Assembly: GCA_039820405.1 (NCBI GenBank)
Contig: JBCBQC010000001.1
Coordinates: forward strand, 1-64,000
DNA from: CALLVY01 sp937899855
GTDB lineage: Bacteria > Bacteroidota > Bacteroidia > Chitinophagales > Saprospiraceae
Reading direction: 5' to 3'
Length of the DNA: 64,000 nt
Below the pieces are notes generated by a model. It made no database searches, was not told the DNA's origin, and saw nothing but the letters and a program-made list of their open reading frames with translations. Shown here one piece after another: positions 42,617 to 51,943 of this stretch (its first letter is position 1; the number at the start of each line of letters is the position of its first letter). The translations under genes were made by a program, and so were the position numbers.

Positions 42617-43774
42617 CTATTGAAATTTAGGAAGTTTGATGGTAAAAGTAGTTCCCTGATTGATCACAGAATTTTTTACAAATATCTTGCCAGAGTGGTA
42701 GCTTTCAATGATGCGTTTGGCCAGTGAAAGACCAAGTCCCCATCCTCTTTTCTTGGTGGTAAATCCGGGCTGAAAAACGGTCTTAAATTTATTGGTGGGA
42801 ATCCCCTTTCCCGTGTCGCTGACGTCGATGCTGACGTAGTTGTTGTCCTCGTAAACCCGGGCGCTGATGGTCCCCTTGCCTTCCGTCGCATCGAGGGCAT
42901 TGCGCATCAGGTTTTCCAGTACCCAGGCAAAGAGGTGCAAATTGGCCTTGATGTAGAGCGGCGAAAAATCGGTCCCGGGAAAGTCGAATTTCACCTTGCG
43001 GGAAGCGCGGCGCGACATGTAGTTTTTGATGTCCTCCAACTGGGGATACAGGTCAATCTTTTCCAATTCGGGGGCCGAGCCAATCTTGGAAAAGCGATCG
43101 GCAATCAGATTGAGTCGACTGACGTCCTTGTCCAGTTCGCCCAGCACATCCTGTAGCGATTCGTCCGCTTCGTAGCTGACCCGCAGGTGTTCGATCCAAC
43201 CCACAATGGCCGAGATGGGCGTGCCCAGCTGGTGGGCCGTTTCCTTGGCCATCCCCGCCCAGACCTGGTTCTGTTCCGAACGGCGGGCCGAGCTAAAGAG
43301 CAGGTAGCCGATGCCGATAAAAATGCCGAGCAGGACCAACTGCAAGATGGGATAGTAGGTCAGCAGGGTAAGGGTGCGCGACTGTTGGTAGTAGATGGTA
43401 TTGTCCGGCATCTCGATGGGGGCCGGGCCGGACGCTTTCATCGTCGCCAGTTGCCGTTCGAAGTAAGCCTCATTCCCCGGCAAATCCCGACCAAAGTTGA
43501 CCGCAAACTCGATCTGGGCGCGGTCGTTGACCACCAGGGCGGGGATGTCGGTATTGGACTTGATGATTTCAAGTTGGATGGTGATGTCCTGGTCCAGGTT
43601 GTCGGAAGAAGCCAGCGATTCCCAGGCCCGGGCCAGCAACTGGGCTTTGACCCGTTCGCCCTCGGCGAGTTGCTGGGCCAGGTAATTGGTGTAGAATAGC
43701 GAAACCAGTAGAATGAGGAACCCCGCGATGGCGAGGTAGATTTTCCAGCGGGACTTGCGGGTGTAAATGTCCAT
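42617..43774 (-). CDS. Sensor histidine kinase
   Basis: 385 residues: TM helix 1 (about 11-30), an extracytoplasmic domain of about 110 residues, TM helix 2 (about 141-162), a HisKA domain with His181 in AKETAHQLGTPISA, and a HATPase domain (N box ENLMRNALDAT, G1 DTGKGIP, G2 GWGLGLSLAKRII). All catalytic motifs appear intact. The sensed signal is unknown; the periplasmic domain has no obvious PAS/cache motif. No response regulator is adjacent, so it is an orphan kinase here; the LytTR regulator at 55.9 kb is not an expected partner, as LytTR regulators pair with the His_kinase class. It lies just upstream of the TonB receptor gene on the same strand, 65 bases apart, so could be co-transcribed. 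Confidence 0.92.
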   Translation of the reverse strand: MDIYTRKSRWKIYLAIAGFLILLVSLFYTNYLAQQLAEGERVKAQLLARAWESLASSDNLDQDITIQLEIIKSNTDIPALVVNDRAQIEFAVNFGRDLPGNEAYFERQLATMKASGPAPIEMPDNTIYYQQSRTLTLLTYYPILQLVLLGIFIGIGYLLFSSARRSEQNQVWAGMAKETAHQLGTPISAIVGWIEHLRVSYEADESLQDVLGELDKDVSRLNLIADRFSKIGSAPELEKIDLYPQLEDIKNYMSRRASRKVKFDFPGTDFSPLYIKANLHLFAWVLENLMRNALDATEGKGTISARVYEDNNYVSIDVSDTGKGIPTNKFKTVFQPGFTTKKRGWGLGLSLAKRIIESYHSGKIFVKNSVINQGTTFTIKLPKFQ

Positions 43775-43828
43775 TCAGACGACGATTTTGATGCGAATGA
43801 CTACCGTGATATACAACCGTCCGAACCC

Positions 43829-44860
43829 TTATTTTATTGGCTTCGTCCCTTCTAAAAAAGCAGTGATTCGCTCCTGAGCGTTTTGACGTACGTTGGCGTA
43901 ATAGAGGTTGTAATCGGCCACGTGATAATTTTTAAAGGTAATAAAAATCTTACCAAAGAAGCGGGGTTTGGCGGCCCAAAGCAGGCCCCGCTCGACCTGG
44001 GCATCGGTGAGCCCCACCCGAGGGCCCCGATCAAAATTGCGCAGTACGCCCCCTTGATTTTGCTCGAAACCCGCGTAGGTACCGTCAGTAGACCAGTTGA
44101 GGGGGTTGGTCACCGCGATGTGGTCACCGGTGGGAAGGCCTTTGGGATAGTGCCCGCGTTTGAAGGTCCGCCAGGCGCAGAAGCAGCCCGTTGCCGTGGG
44201 GGTGGCGCAGGGTGGAATCCCTTCGAACTCCGTTTTGCGGACGGGCAGTCCGACCAGGTAGGCGGCGACCAATTGCGCTTGTAGGGGCTGGCCATCAAAA
44301 AATTCGCGGAGCAACTGCACGCCGTGACGCGTCCCCTGGCTGTGGGCGGCGATGAGGATGGGGCGCCCCCGATTGTAGTGTTCGAGGTAGTACTCAAAGG
44401 CCGCTCGTACGTCGCGGTAAGCAAGATCCAGGGCGGCATTGGCCGAGCTGGTGTCGGCGCTAAAGAAGGCTTCGTAATGGGCCTGGCGGTAGCGCGGAGC
44501 GTAGACGCGGGCCGCCGCGTTGAAGATGCTCGACTGGTGGAGGATGGTGCCGCGGTCGGTGCGTTCGTTGAGGGAAGTGGCATCGAGGGGAGCATTCCAG
44601 TTGGTCTCGCCGCGGTACCCCGTGTAGGTGGTGGGGTGGAGGAAGAAAACGTCCACTCCGGCGGTGGCTTGACCATCGCTCATGCTGGGGCTGGGAACGC
44701 GATCGGCGGGGTCGGCCCGCTCCGGTAGAGCCGCCCACTGAGCATCCTGCCGATAGTCGGGAGCGGTTGGTGAAGAAGCACTGGAGAATGGGATTTTAGG
44801 CTTGGCCGTATGGCAGGCAAATAGCCCGAGGATCAAAAAAATTTGTAAAAAATATTTCAT
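43829..44860 (-). CDS. DUF3089-family lipoprotein hydrolase
   Basis: 343 residues from the ATG at 44860 (MKYFLQIFLILGLFACHTAK), where the lipobox LGLFAC predicts a lipoprotein with modified Cys16. Upstream in-frame codons from 44941 lack a signal-peptide start. The fold is an alpha/beta-hydrolase-like DUF3089 protein: VDVFFLHPTTYTGY near residue 70, nucleophile AAHSQGTRHG (Ser) about residue 160, and DYNLYYANVRQNA near the end with the catalytic-acid/His region less certain. It probably hydrolyses an ester in the envelope. The substrate is unknown. It is a separate transcript from the kinase gene, on the same strand. Confidence 0.85.
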   Translation of the reverse strand: MKYFLQIFLILGLFACHTAKPKIPFSSASSPTAPDYRQDAQWAALPERADPADRVPSPSMSDGQATAGVDVFFLHPTTYTGYRGETNWNAPLDATSLNERTDRGTILHQSSIFNAAARVYAPRYRQAHYEAFFSADTSSANAALDLAYRDVRAAFEYYLEHYNRGRPILIAAHSQGTRHGVQLLREFFDGQPLQAQLVAAYLVGLPVRKTEFEGIPPCATPTATGCFCAWRTFKRGHYPKGLPTGDHIAVTNPLNWSTDGTYAGFEQNQGGVLRNFDRGPRVGLTDAQVERGLLWAAKPRFFGKIFITFKNYHVADYNLYYANVRQNAQERITAFLEGTKPIK

Positions 44861-45266
44861 TTTTTTTGAATGCTTGAAACGTAGATAAAATGGACCTTTG
44901 CGATCAAACATCAAAATTTCGTTGGGCTTTTTTCGGAACAAAGAATGCTTTTTTGAAAAAAAACGGTTAATATTGCAATGTAATAGTTATACAACTCCTC
45001 TAGTTAATCCACCCAAACGAAGGCTATCTCATCAATAGTTTTCTACTCATTCAAGGGACTATTACGTCTCCAAAGGCTTTCCTGAAAATTTTTACTTAAA
45101 GCATTCAAAAGTGCGGATCCGCTTAGCTCGGATTTATGAGAACGGCTCGCATTTTGCCTGTATCTTTGTGGGTACAGGTGACATTTTTATACCCCACTGC
45201 TTACTCAGTTTGGTAAGTGATGGCATTTAATCCTATTTATTTATTCTAAAACTAAACACCCACGAA
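44861..45266. other. Long divergent promoter region of the S74 operon
   Basis: 406 bases. AT-rich, with a TATCTTTG -7 box at 45161-45168 for the plus-strand operon, a CCTGTA/TACAGG inverted repeat around it (45157-45178) and a GCGGATCCGC palindrome at 45113-45122. I see no gene in it. Confidence 0.55.
45157..45178 (+). promoter_or_regulatory. Promoter overlapped by inverted repeat
   Basis: CCTGTA (45157-45162) and TACAGG (45173-45178) flank the TATCTTTG -7 box (45161-45168), so a protein bound to the repeat would cover the promoter. The first gene starts at 45267. Confidence 0.45.
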
Positions 45267-47189
45267 ATGAAAATGAAAAATGCTATTTGGCTTAGCACGG
45301 CGATCATTTGCATGCTGTTTACCAGCAACAGCTTCGCCCAATCTATCGTAAACGACGTCGATATTTCCGCCAACGAGGCCAATATCGAGATGACCAACCA
45401 GACCCCACAGAACTACCTCGTTGAAATCGGTGGTCCCGACGACTACTACTGGAAGCAACGGGTCGAGCACACCAACGAAATTTCCCTGAGTAACCAACAA
45501 GTCAACGGCGAATCGTTTCCCGATGGACAATACACCCTGCAAGTCACGCCCGTGTACACCCTCACCGATGCCCAACGCGCCGACTTGATCAAGTTGCGCC
45601 AGGCCAATGATCGCACCGGTATCAAAGCTTACCGCGATGCCAACAATCTACCTTCGGACGTCGATCAGTTCGTGGTTTACTTCAGCATCCGCAACGGCAA
45701 ATTCATCACGCCGGACAACCAGGAGGCCCAGATGCAAGTCCCCACGCTCTCCAGCCAGTGGAACGAGGATCACCCCAGCCTCTACGCTTCGCTACACCCC
45801 GTCGAGACCCTGCTGCCCAGCCGCTTGATCGAAGACAAGACCACGCTGTCGGAAGACGCCCAGGTGTTTGCCGACGACGTCGTTGCCCAGGGTAGCCTTT
45901 GCGTGGGAATCGACTGTACCACGAGCGAATCCTTCGGCTTCGATACCCAGCGCTTTAAGGAAAACAACTTGCGGATTAACTTCGACGATACCAGTGCCTC
46001 CGCCAGCTTCCCCTCCAACGATTGGAGAATCACGATCAACGATTCGAACAATGGCGGTTCCAGCTACTTCGCCGTTCAGGACGCTACGGCAAACACCACG
46101 CCCTTCCGCATCTCCGCCGGCGCTGGCAACAATGCCATTTACGTCAAGGACGACGGCCAGGTCGGTTTGGGTAATGCCAACCCTATCCTGGAACTTCACA
46201 TCACCGATGGTGACTCGCCTTCCATTCGTCTGGAGCAGGACGGCTCCAACGGTTGGGCCTCCCGCATCTGGGACATTGCCGGTAACGAAACCAACTTCTT
46301 TATCCGCGACGTCGTCAACAGCTCGGCCCTGCCCTTCAGAATTTTGGCCGGTGCCCCCAACGATGCCCTGGTACTCCGGGGCAACGGTAACGTTGGTATT
46401 GGAACCGACGGCCCTTCGCAGAGCCTGCACGTCAAGAGCGGAAACGTATACGTAGAAAGCGGTAGCCTTGGGGTCAACGTGGTACCCACCCAGACCCTCG
46501 ACGTAGACGGTACCTTCCAGGTTTCGGGTAGCTCGATCTTTGGTACCAGCAGCACGGCGGTCAATACCTTCCAAGGGAGCATCAACGCCATCCTCACCGG
46601 GGAAACCAATTTCTTCGGCGAACCCACCGCTGGCTTCCTGCCCCTACTGCACATCGACGCCACCAACAACCACGTCGGTATTGGTATCGCCTCCAGCCAC
46701 TTTTTCCAAGTCAACTCCGACGACGTCGTCAAAGCGACCGCCGGTCCTTGGTTGGGTGCTTCCGATCGCCGCTTGAAGCAAGACATCGAAGACTACACCG
46801 ATGGTTTGAACAAGCTGATGCAAATCCGTCCCGTCACCTACCGCTTCAACGGTAAGTTGGGCTTGCCCACCGATAAGGTCAACGTAGGGATCATCGCTCA
46901 GGAGATGCAAGCCATCGCGCCTTATATGATTACGCCCCTGAACGACAAGTCGGAAGAAGGGCAGCAAGAAGATTACCTCGCTTACGATCCCAACGCACTG
47001 ACCTACATGCTGGTCAATGCCGTGCAGGAGCAGCAAGCCATCATCGATGCCCAGAAGGAAGAAATCGACGGCCTGCAAGCCGAGTTGGCGCAATTGCAAA
47101 CGCTAAAGGCCGAGGTGGCCGCACTGGCGGAATTGGTAAAGGCCCAGCAGTCTGGCGCTGATGCCAACGAAGCAGTTGGGGAGGAGTAA
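45267..47189 (+). CDS. Secreted protein with C-terminal S74 (endosialidase chaperone) domain
   Basis: 640 residues with signal peptide (MKMKNAIWLSTAIICMLFTS, cleavage near FAQ). The middle is beta-helical/repetitive with motifs like GNGNVGIGT. The C-terminal region carries the intramolecular chaperone/peptidase S74 signature: SDRRLKQDIEDY, RPVTYRFNG, GIIAQEMQAIAP and a final long coiled coil (LVNAVQEQQAIIDAQKEEID). The same module is known in phage tail spikes and in Bacteroidota 'tail fiber domain' proteins. It is expected to trimerise and possibly self-cleave. There is no T9SS sorting domain. It is the first gene of a unit with the two following genes and sits under the promoter at 45161. 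Confidence 0.88.
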   Translation: MKMKNAIWLSTAIICMLFTSNSFAQSIVNDVDISANEANIEMTNQTPQNYLVEIGGPDDYYWKQRVEHTNEISLSNQQVNGESFPDGQYTLQVTPVYTLTDAQRADLIKLRQANDRTGIKAYRDANNLPSDVDQFVVYFSIRNGKFITPDNQEAQMQVPTLSSQWNEDHPSLYASLHPVETLLPSRLIEDKTTLSEDAQVFADDVVAQGSLCVGIDCTTSESFGFDTQRFKENNLRINFDDTSASASFPSNDWRITINDSNNGGSSYFAVQDATANTTPFRISAGAGNNAIYVKDDGQVGLGNANPILELHITDGDSPSIRLEQDGSNGWASRIWDIAGNETNFFIRDVVNSSALPFRILAGAPNDALVLRGNGNVGIGTDGPSQSLHVKSGNVYVESGSLGVNVVPTQTLDVDGTFQVSGSSIFGTSSTAVNTFQGSINAILTGETNFFGEPTAGFLPLLHIDATNNHVGIGIASSHFFQVNSDDVVKATAGPWLGASDRRLKQDIEDYTDGLNKLMQIRPVTYRFNGKLGLPTDKVNVGIIAQEMQAIAPYMITPLNDKSEEGQQEDYLAYDPNALTYMLVNAVQEQQAIIDAQKEEIDGLQAELAQLQTLKAEVAALAELVKAQQSGADANEAVGEE

Positions 47190-47246
47190 TCCAGCGCCAC
47201 TGTATCTTTTTCAAACTTTCTAAAAATTTGATTCAATCCTAATATC

Positions 47247-47924
47247 ATGAAAAAAATAAATTGCTTTGTTATCGTTCTGCTCCAGGTTTTTGCTTTTCAG
47301 GCAGTGGGACAATCCGTTTTAAATGATGGCCGCGACGTCAGTCTGGCCCCCTCCACGCCCGTTGTTGCGGAAACCGATGTCGTCGGCGACCAGATGCGCA
47401 ACGGCAGCGATATGGACGTTCCCGGTGAAGCGCCGGTCAACGTAGAAAAGGAAGATCTCTACTATCCCGTCGACATCGAAATCCTTCGCGAAGAACTCGA
47501 CGCCGGAGCTACCGCTCCCCAGGTGATTGACCAGATCAACGGTTTGACCGATCAGGTGGAGGCACTAGTACAGGCCAACGAACAATTGCGCGAAGAAAAT
47601 CGCCTTATCCGCAAGTCGTTGAGCGCTTGCTGTGCCTCGGGCAACATGGGACTGGGCGTCAATGATGCCTACCTCGTGCAAAACGCGCCGAATCCCTTTA
47701 CCCAGTTCTCCGAAATTCGCTATTTTGTACCCGACGGTGTCGGTGTAGCCGAGTTGGAAATCAGAGACGTCAAAGGAGAGTTGGTCCAGTCCTACCCGCT
47801 GGAAGTCACGGGCTACGGCAAGGTCAACATCGGCGATAACCTGTTCCAGACGGGAACCTACGTTTACTCTTTGAACATCGGTGGCAAAGTCATCGACTCC
47901 AAAGTAATGATCTTGACAAAATAA
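47247..47924 (+). CDS. T9SS-sorted protein with coiled coil
   Basis: 225 residues with signal peptide (MKKINCFVIVLLQVFAFQAV). The middle is acidic, then a short coiled coil (QINGLTDQVEALVQANEQLREEN) leads to a Cys-Cys pair (SACCASGN) and a T9SS sorting domain (VQNAPNPFTQFSEIRY to DSKVMILTK). The coiled coil resembles the C-terminal coiled coil of the preceding S74 protein, so the two may associate. Exported and surface-attached by T9SS. It is 57 bases after the S74 gene and 6 bases before the FG-GAP gene, so very likely in one operon. No enzyme domain recognised. Confidence 0.83.
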   Translation: MKKINCFVIVLLQVFAFQAVGQSVLNDGRDVSLAPSTPVVAETDVVGDQMRNGSDMDVPGEAPVNVEKEDLYYPVDIEILREELDAGATAPQVIDQINGLTDQVEALVQANEQLREENRLIRKSLSACCASGNMGLGVNDAYLVQNAPNPFTQFSEIRYFVPDGVGVAELEIRDVKGELVQSYPLEVTGYGKVNIGDNLFQTGTYVYSLNIGGKVIDSKVMILTK

Positions 47925-47930
47925 ATTAAG

Positions 47931-49802
47931 ATGAAGAGAAATTCCCCGGCGCTCGTCGCCGCAATCCTTATGATTTTCTCCATCGGCAGCTCTGCTCAGA
48001 CTTTTTCTGAGCAGAGTTCTGCTTTTGGAGTCGACCACAGCTTCCGGGCCAAGGGCCTGATGGGTGGAGGCGCCATCTTTTTTGACGCCGATCAGGACGG
48101 CGACGAAGACCTCTACCTCAACGGTGGCCTCAATCGCGATGACCTCTACCTCAACAACGGCAGCGGCCAGTTTGCCAAAGCGGGCAACAACAACGGCCTG
48201 GAAGTGACCCTACAGTACAACACGACCGCCAGCATCAGTGGCGATATCGACAACGATGGCGATCGCGACCTGTTCGTCTGCACCTGGGAAACCAGTAGCG
48301 ACATCATGGCACGCAACCTGCTTTTTGTCAACAATGGCGACGGTACCTTTAGCGAGGTCGGCGCCACCACGGGCATCACCCAAGCGGCCTTTACCATCGG
48401 CGCTAACTTTTTGGATTACAACCGCGATGGCTACCTCGACATCCACGTCATCAACCACATCGAACAGCCCGGTTTTCTCTTCGACAGCACCGGCTTGATC
48501 GTTGGGTTTGACCACGACTGTTTTGCCAACTTTTTTTACCGCAACAACGGCGACGGTACCTTTAGTGAGGTGGCCAGCCAACTGGGGACCGACGATAGCG
48601 GTTGTGCGCTGGCCGCCCTGGCTTCGGACTACGACCTGGATGGCGATGTCGATGTTTTTATCGCCAATGACTTCGGCCCCTTCTTGGTCCCCAACATCCT
48701 CTACCAAAACGATTACCCCAACGACGCCTTCCGCGACGTCAGCAACGCCAGCGGCGCCGGCATCCCGATGTACGGCATGGGCATTACCGCGGGCGACTAC
48801 GATCAGGACCTCGACCTCGATTACTACATCACCAACCTGGGCACCAACGTCTTACTCGAAAATCGGGGCGGCAACTTTGTCGACGTAGCCGGAGCGGCCC
48901 AGGTCGAAAGCACCTTCGCTGCGCTCGACAGCTCGGAATTTGCCACGGGTTGGGGTACCGCCTTTTTCGATATCGACAACGATACCTGGCTCGACCTCTT
49001 CGTAGCCAACGGCCGGATCCCTTCCCTTTCGACGCTGCCCACCGCCGTCGAAGATGCCAACCGCCTGTACTACAACAATGGCGATAAGACCTTCTCCGAG
49101 GTCACCGAACAAAACGGAGTGGGCGATACGGGCTACGGACGGGGCATGGCCTACGCCGATATCGACGCCGATGGGGACCTCGATTTTGTCCTCATCAACC
49201 AAAATGAATTTGGGGGAAAGACCAAGTTTTACCGCAACGATAGCGACAATGGCAACCACTTCGTCCAATTCCACCTGGTGGGCAAAGAAAGCAACCGCGA
49301 CGCTTACGGCGCCAAATTGTGGCTGCACGCTGGCGGCCAGACCTTCCTGCGGGAAATCGACGGCGGTGGTGGCAGTTTCTGCTCCCAGAGCAGCAGCATC
49401 GTTCACTACGGCCTGGGCGACATCGACCAGATCGACAGCCTACGGATCGACTGGCCCAACGGACACGTCGACCGTCTGGGCAGCTACGCCATCGACGAGC
49501 GGCACACGATCGAAGAGGGCATTGTTACCTCCACCCGGGATTTGGTCGGGAGCGGGGACTGGACGATCAGTCCCAATCCGCTGACGGGCCGGCAACTGGC
49601 GATCGCCACGGCGGCTTCCGTCGACGAGGACTACGAGCTGACCCTATTCTCGGTCACCGGACAGGTAATGCTGCGGCAAGAGCTGCGTTTGCAGACGGGT
49701 ACAACGACACTACTGTTGCCGGAGGAGCTGGCGGCGGGGTATTACAGTTTACAACTGCGCAGTAGGACACAACGGGAGCTGTTCAAGCTCATCGTACCTT
49801 AA
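47931..49802 (+). CDS. T9SS-sorted FG-GAP/VCBS repeat protein with ASPIC/UnbV domain
   Basis: 623 residues with signal peptide (MKRNSPALVAAILMIFSIGS). Residues about 45-430 form repeated blades with Asp-rich calcium-type motifs (FFDADQDGDEDLYLNGGL, DIDNDGDRDLFV, DYDQDLDLDYYI), i.e. a FG-GAP/VCBS beta-propeller; an ASPIC/UnbV-like domain follows (AYGAKLWLHAGGQTF to LRIDWPNGHVDRL); then a T9SS sorting domain (ISPNPLTGRQLAIAT to QRELFKLIV). Such proteins bind calcium and probably glycans or other surface structures. It ends the operon begun by the S74 gene; a strong bidirectional terminator follows at 49810. Confidence 0.9.
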   Translation: MKRNSPALVAAILMIFSIGSSAQTFSEQSSAFGVDHSFRAKGLMGGGAIFFDADQDGDEDLYLNGGLNRDDLYLNNGSGQFAKAGNNNGLEVTLQYNTTASISGDIDNDGDRDLFVCTWETSSDIMARNLLFVNNGDGTFSEVGATTGITQAAFTIGANFLDYNRDGYLDIHVINHIEQPGFLFDSTGLIVGFDHDCFANFFYRNNGDGTFSEVASQLGTDDSGCALAALASDYDLDGDVDVFIANDFGPFLVPNILYQNDYPNDAFRDVSNASGAGIPMYGMGITAGDYDQDLDLDYYITNLGTNVLLENRGGNFVDVAGAAQVESTFAALDSSEFATGWGTAFFDIDNDTWLDLFVANGRIPSLSTLPTAVEDANRLYYNNGDKTFSEVTEQNGVGDTGYGRGMAYADIDADGDLDFVLINQNEFGGKTKFYRNDSDNGNHFVQFHLVGKESNRDAYGAKLWLHAGGQTFLREIDGGGGSFCSQSSSIVHYGLGDIDQIDSLRIDWPNGHVDRLGSYAIDERHTIEEGIVTSTRDLVGSGDWTISPNPLTGRQLAIATAASVDEDYELTLFSVTGQVMLRQELRLQTGTTTLLLPEELAAGYYSLQLRSRTQRELFKLIVP

Positions 49803-49809
49803 AGAAAAA

Positions 49810-49838
49810 AGCCCGAGCGTTTTGCGCTCGGGCTTTTT
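49810..49838. terminator. Bidirectional terminator
   Basis: AGCCCGAGCG (49810-49819) pairs with CGCTCGGGCT (49825-49834) around TTTTG, with A-rich and T-rich flanks on both sides. It serves the operon ending at 49802 and the convergent gene ending at 49858. Confidence 0.95.
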
Positions 49839-49857
49839 AATGGTCGTATTTCTATTC

Positions 49858-50616
49858 TTATTGTACTTTGACAAAACGCTCGGTGTAGCGAACGCCGTTG
49901 ACGTATACGTTGAGCAGGTACTGTCCTTCGCTCAGGTTTTGCAGGTCGAGGTAATTGTCGCCAAAACCTTGGTTGCTGATGATGGTACGGCCCATCATAT
50001 CGACGACCATCACTTGGACATTATCGAAGTTCTCTTGATTGTTAAAGCCAAACATCAGGTGATCGCGGGCAATGGTGGGCCAGAGCTTGAGCCCTTGTCC
50101 GTCGCCTTTTTCTACCGATTCGATCATGCTGTAGGAGCTGAGCCCACTAAAGTCAACTTGCATCAGGCGGTAGTAGTTGATTCCTGGAGGAGGGGCATCG
50201 TCCATAAAAGTGTATTCGTTGGCTTCGTAAGTCGTGCCGTTGCCCTCCACAAAGCCGATGGGTATCCAGGTCATTTCGATGCCGGACATCCGCTGGATCT
50301 CAAAACCGGAATTTTCGATTTCGGCGGCCGTTTCCCAGGTCAACATTACCCCATCACTTTTTCCCTCGGCCTTAAAAAACGCCAGTTCAACCGGCAATAT
50401 GCAGGCCGTTGCACAGGCGGCGGGACTCGCGAAGGGATCGGTAGGTCCAGCATTGGTTTGACCAATGAGCGGACACCAAGAATCACAGTTGCCAAATCCC
50501 AAGGTAACGCATCCAGCGGAACAACAGCATTGCTGCTGGGCCTGAAGGTTGGTACTCGTTACCAGCACAAACAGTCCGGCCAGTACCATGGATAGCATAA
50601 GAGTAAACTTTTTCAT
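49858..50616 (-). CDS. T9SS-sorted Cys-rich secreted protein
   Basis: 252 residues from the ATG at 50616, which begins the signal peptide (MKKFTLMLSMVLAGLFVLVT); the eight upstream in-frame codons lack a better start. Immediately after the signal comes a cluster of cysteines (QQCCCSAGC, then CDSWC, ACATAC), giving nine Cys in about 45 residues, followed by a T9SS-adjacent region (LPVELAFFKAEGKSDGVMLT) and a C-terminal sorting domain with LKLWPTIARDHLMFG and a final YTERFVKVQ. The LPVELxxFxA motif is common before T9SS tails. Function unknown; the Cys cluster may bind metal or form disulfides. It converges with the FG-GAP gene. Confidence 0.83.
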   Translation of the reverse strand: MKKFTLMLSMVLAGLFVLVTSTNLQAQQQCCCSAGCVTLGFGNCDSWCPLIGQTNAGPTDPFASPAACATACILPVELAFFKAEGKSDGVMLTWETAAEIENSGFEIQRMSGIEMTWIPIGFVEGNGTTYEANEYTFMDDAPPPGINYYRLMQVDFSGLSSYSMIESVEKGDGQGLKLWPTIARDHLMFGFNNQENFDNVQVMVVDMMGRTIISNQGFGDNYLDLQNLSEGQYLLNVYVNGVRYTERFVKVQ

Positions 50617-50878
50617 TTGATTTTTTTTTAGGATAAACACATTAGATGACAGTAACCAAATGACGGTTACGGATGTGGATTACTAATAGTTTCAAAAATA
50701 GGTTGTTACTGGTATCAGGAAAGCACAAACAAATATATACATAAATTCCAAGATGTGAACCTTGTGGAACACATATTTAACCCAACAAAAAGCATGCGAA
50801 ATTGCGTTTTTGGCGGCCTCCGGGGCCTAATAAAATGCCACGCAACGGGCGACCGGCCCATTTCGTGGAGAAATGCCT

Positions 50879-50886
50879 TATCTTTG
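50879..50886 (+). promoter_or_regulatory. -7 box of rlmN
   Basis: TATCTTTG lies only five bases before the ATG at 50891. Transcription should begin near 50892, so translation is either leaderless or starts at the next in-frame ATG (50912). Confidence 0.6.
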
Positions 50887-50890
50887 CGTC

Positions 50891-51943
50891 ATGGACACTG
50901 AGATCGTCAAAATGGATATTCGCCAGCTCAGTCTGCCGCAATTGCAGGAGCTGCTGGTCGGGATGGGAGAAAAGAAATTTCGCGCCCGACAGGTCTACGA
51001 GTGGTTGTGGAAAAAATCGGCGCATTCCTTCGCCGAAATGACCAATCTGTCCAAGTCGCTGCGCGCGTATTTGGAAGACAATTTCCGCATTCAAGCCATT
51101 GTGGAGGATAAGGTCCAACGCAGCAATGACGGCACCATCAAATCGCGCTTTCGCCTCCACGACGGCCACCTCATCGAATCGGTGCTGATCCCCGTGCCCC
51201 GCGATCGCCGCTACACCGTCTGCGTATCCTCCCAGGTGGGTTGTAGCCTCACCTGTAAGTTTTGCGCCACCGGTCAGATGAAGCGCATCCGCAACCTCGA
51301 CGCCGCCGAAATCTACGACCAGGTCGTGCTGGTCAATCGCCAGTGTCTGGAAACCTTTGGCCACCCCCTCACCAACGTCGTCTACATGGGCATGGGCGAA
51401 CCCCTGCTGGCCTACAAAAACGTCCTGCAAAGCATCCACTGGCTCTGCTCGGAGGAAGGGCTCAACATGTCCCCCCGCCGGATTACGGTCAGTACGGCGG
51501 GCATCGCCAAGATGATTCGGCGCTTGGCCGACGATGGGGTAAAATTCAACCTCGCCCTCTCCCTCCACGCCGCCGACGATGCCAAACGCCAGCAAATGAT
51601 GCCCATCAACGAGCAGAACAACCTGGCCACCCTGATGGACGCGCTCGAATACTTCTACCGCCAAACCCGCAACCGGATCAGTTACGAATACATCACCTTC
51701 CAAAACCAAAACGAAGGCCTCGACGATGCCGCTAAGTTGGTCAAACTCTGCCGGCGCTTTCCGGTCAAGGTCAACATCATCGAGTACAATCCTGTCGCAG
51801 GGGTCAGCTACCAAAAAGCCGCCGAGGAACGCATCGACGCCTTCGCCGATTACCTGAGCCGACACCGCGTCACCGTTACCATCCGCCGGAGCCGGGGCAA
51901 GGACATCGACGCCGCCTGTGGCCAACTCGCCAACAAGGGTTAG
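50891..51943 (+). CDS. rlmN: 23S rRNA/tRNA (adenine-C2)-methyltransferase
   Basis: 350 residues from the ATG at 50891 (343 from the ATG at 50912, which starts at MDIRQLSLPQLQELLVG and may be the real start because the -7 promoter box ends at 50886). It is a radical SAM enzyme: the cluster motif CSLTCKFCATGQM gives the CxxxCxxC cysteines, and GMGEPLL, RRITVSTAGI and the YNPVAG region are conserved. The methylated Cys near the C-terminus (AACGQL) is present. It methylates C2 of A2503 in 23S rRNA and A37 in some tRNAs. No operon partner is visible: the next gene is convergent with a four-base overlap. Confidence 0.96.
   Translation: MDTEIVKMDIRQLSLPQLQELLVGMGEKKFRARQVYEWLWKKSAHSFAEMTNLSKSLRAYLEDNFRIQAIVEDKVQRSNDGTIKSRFRLHDGHLIESVLIPVPRDRRYTVCVSSQVGCSLTCKFCATGQMKRIRNLDAAEIYDQVVLVNRQCLETFGHPLTNVVYMGMGEPLLAYKNVLQSIHWLCSEEGLNMSPRRITVSTAGIAKMIRRLADDGVKFNLALSLHAADDAKRQQMMPINEQNNLATLMDALEYFYRQTRNRISYEYITFQNQNEGLDDAAKLVKLCRRFPVKVNIIEYNPVAGVSYQKAAEERIDAFADYLSRHRVTVTIRRSRGKDIDAACGQLANKG

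Noticed and set aside
45113..45122. GCGGATCCGC 10-base palindrome
   Set aside because: Single short palindrome without a second copy; chance cannot be excluded.
50777..51925. 382-codon minus-strand open frame
   Set aside because: Antisense of rlmN with intact radical SAM motifs.
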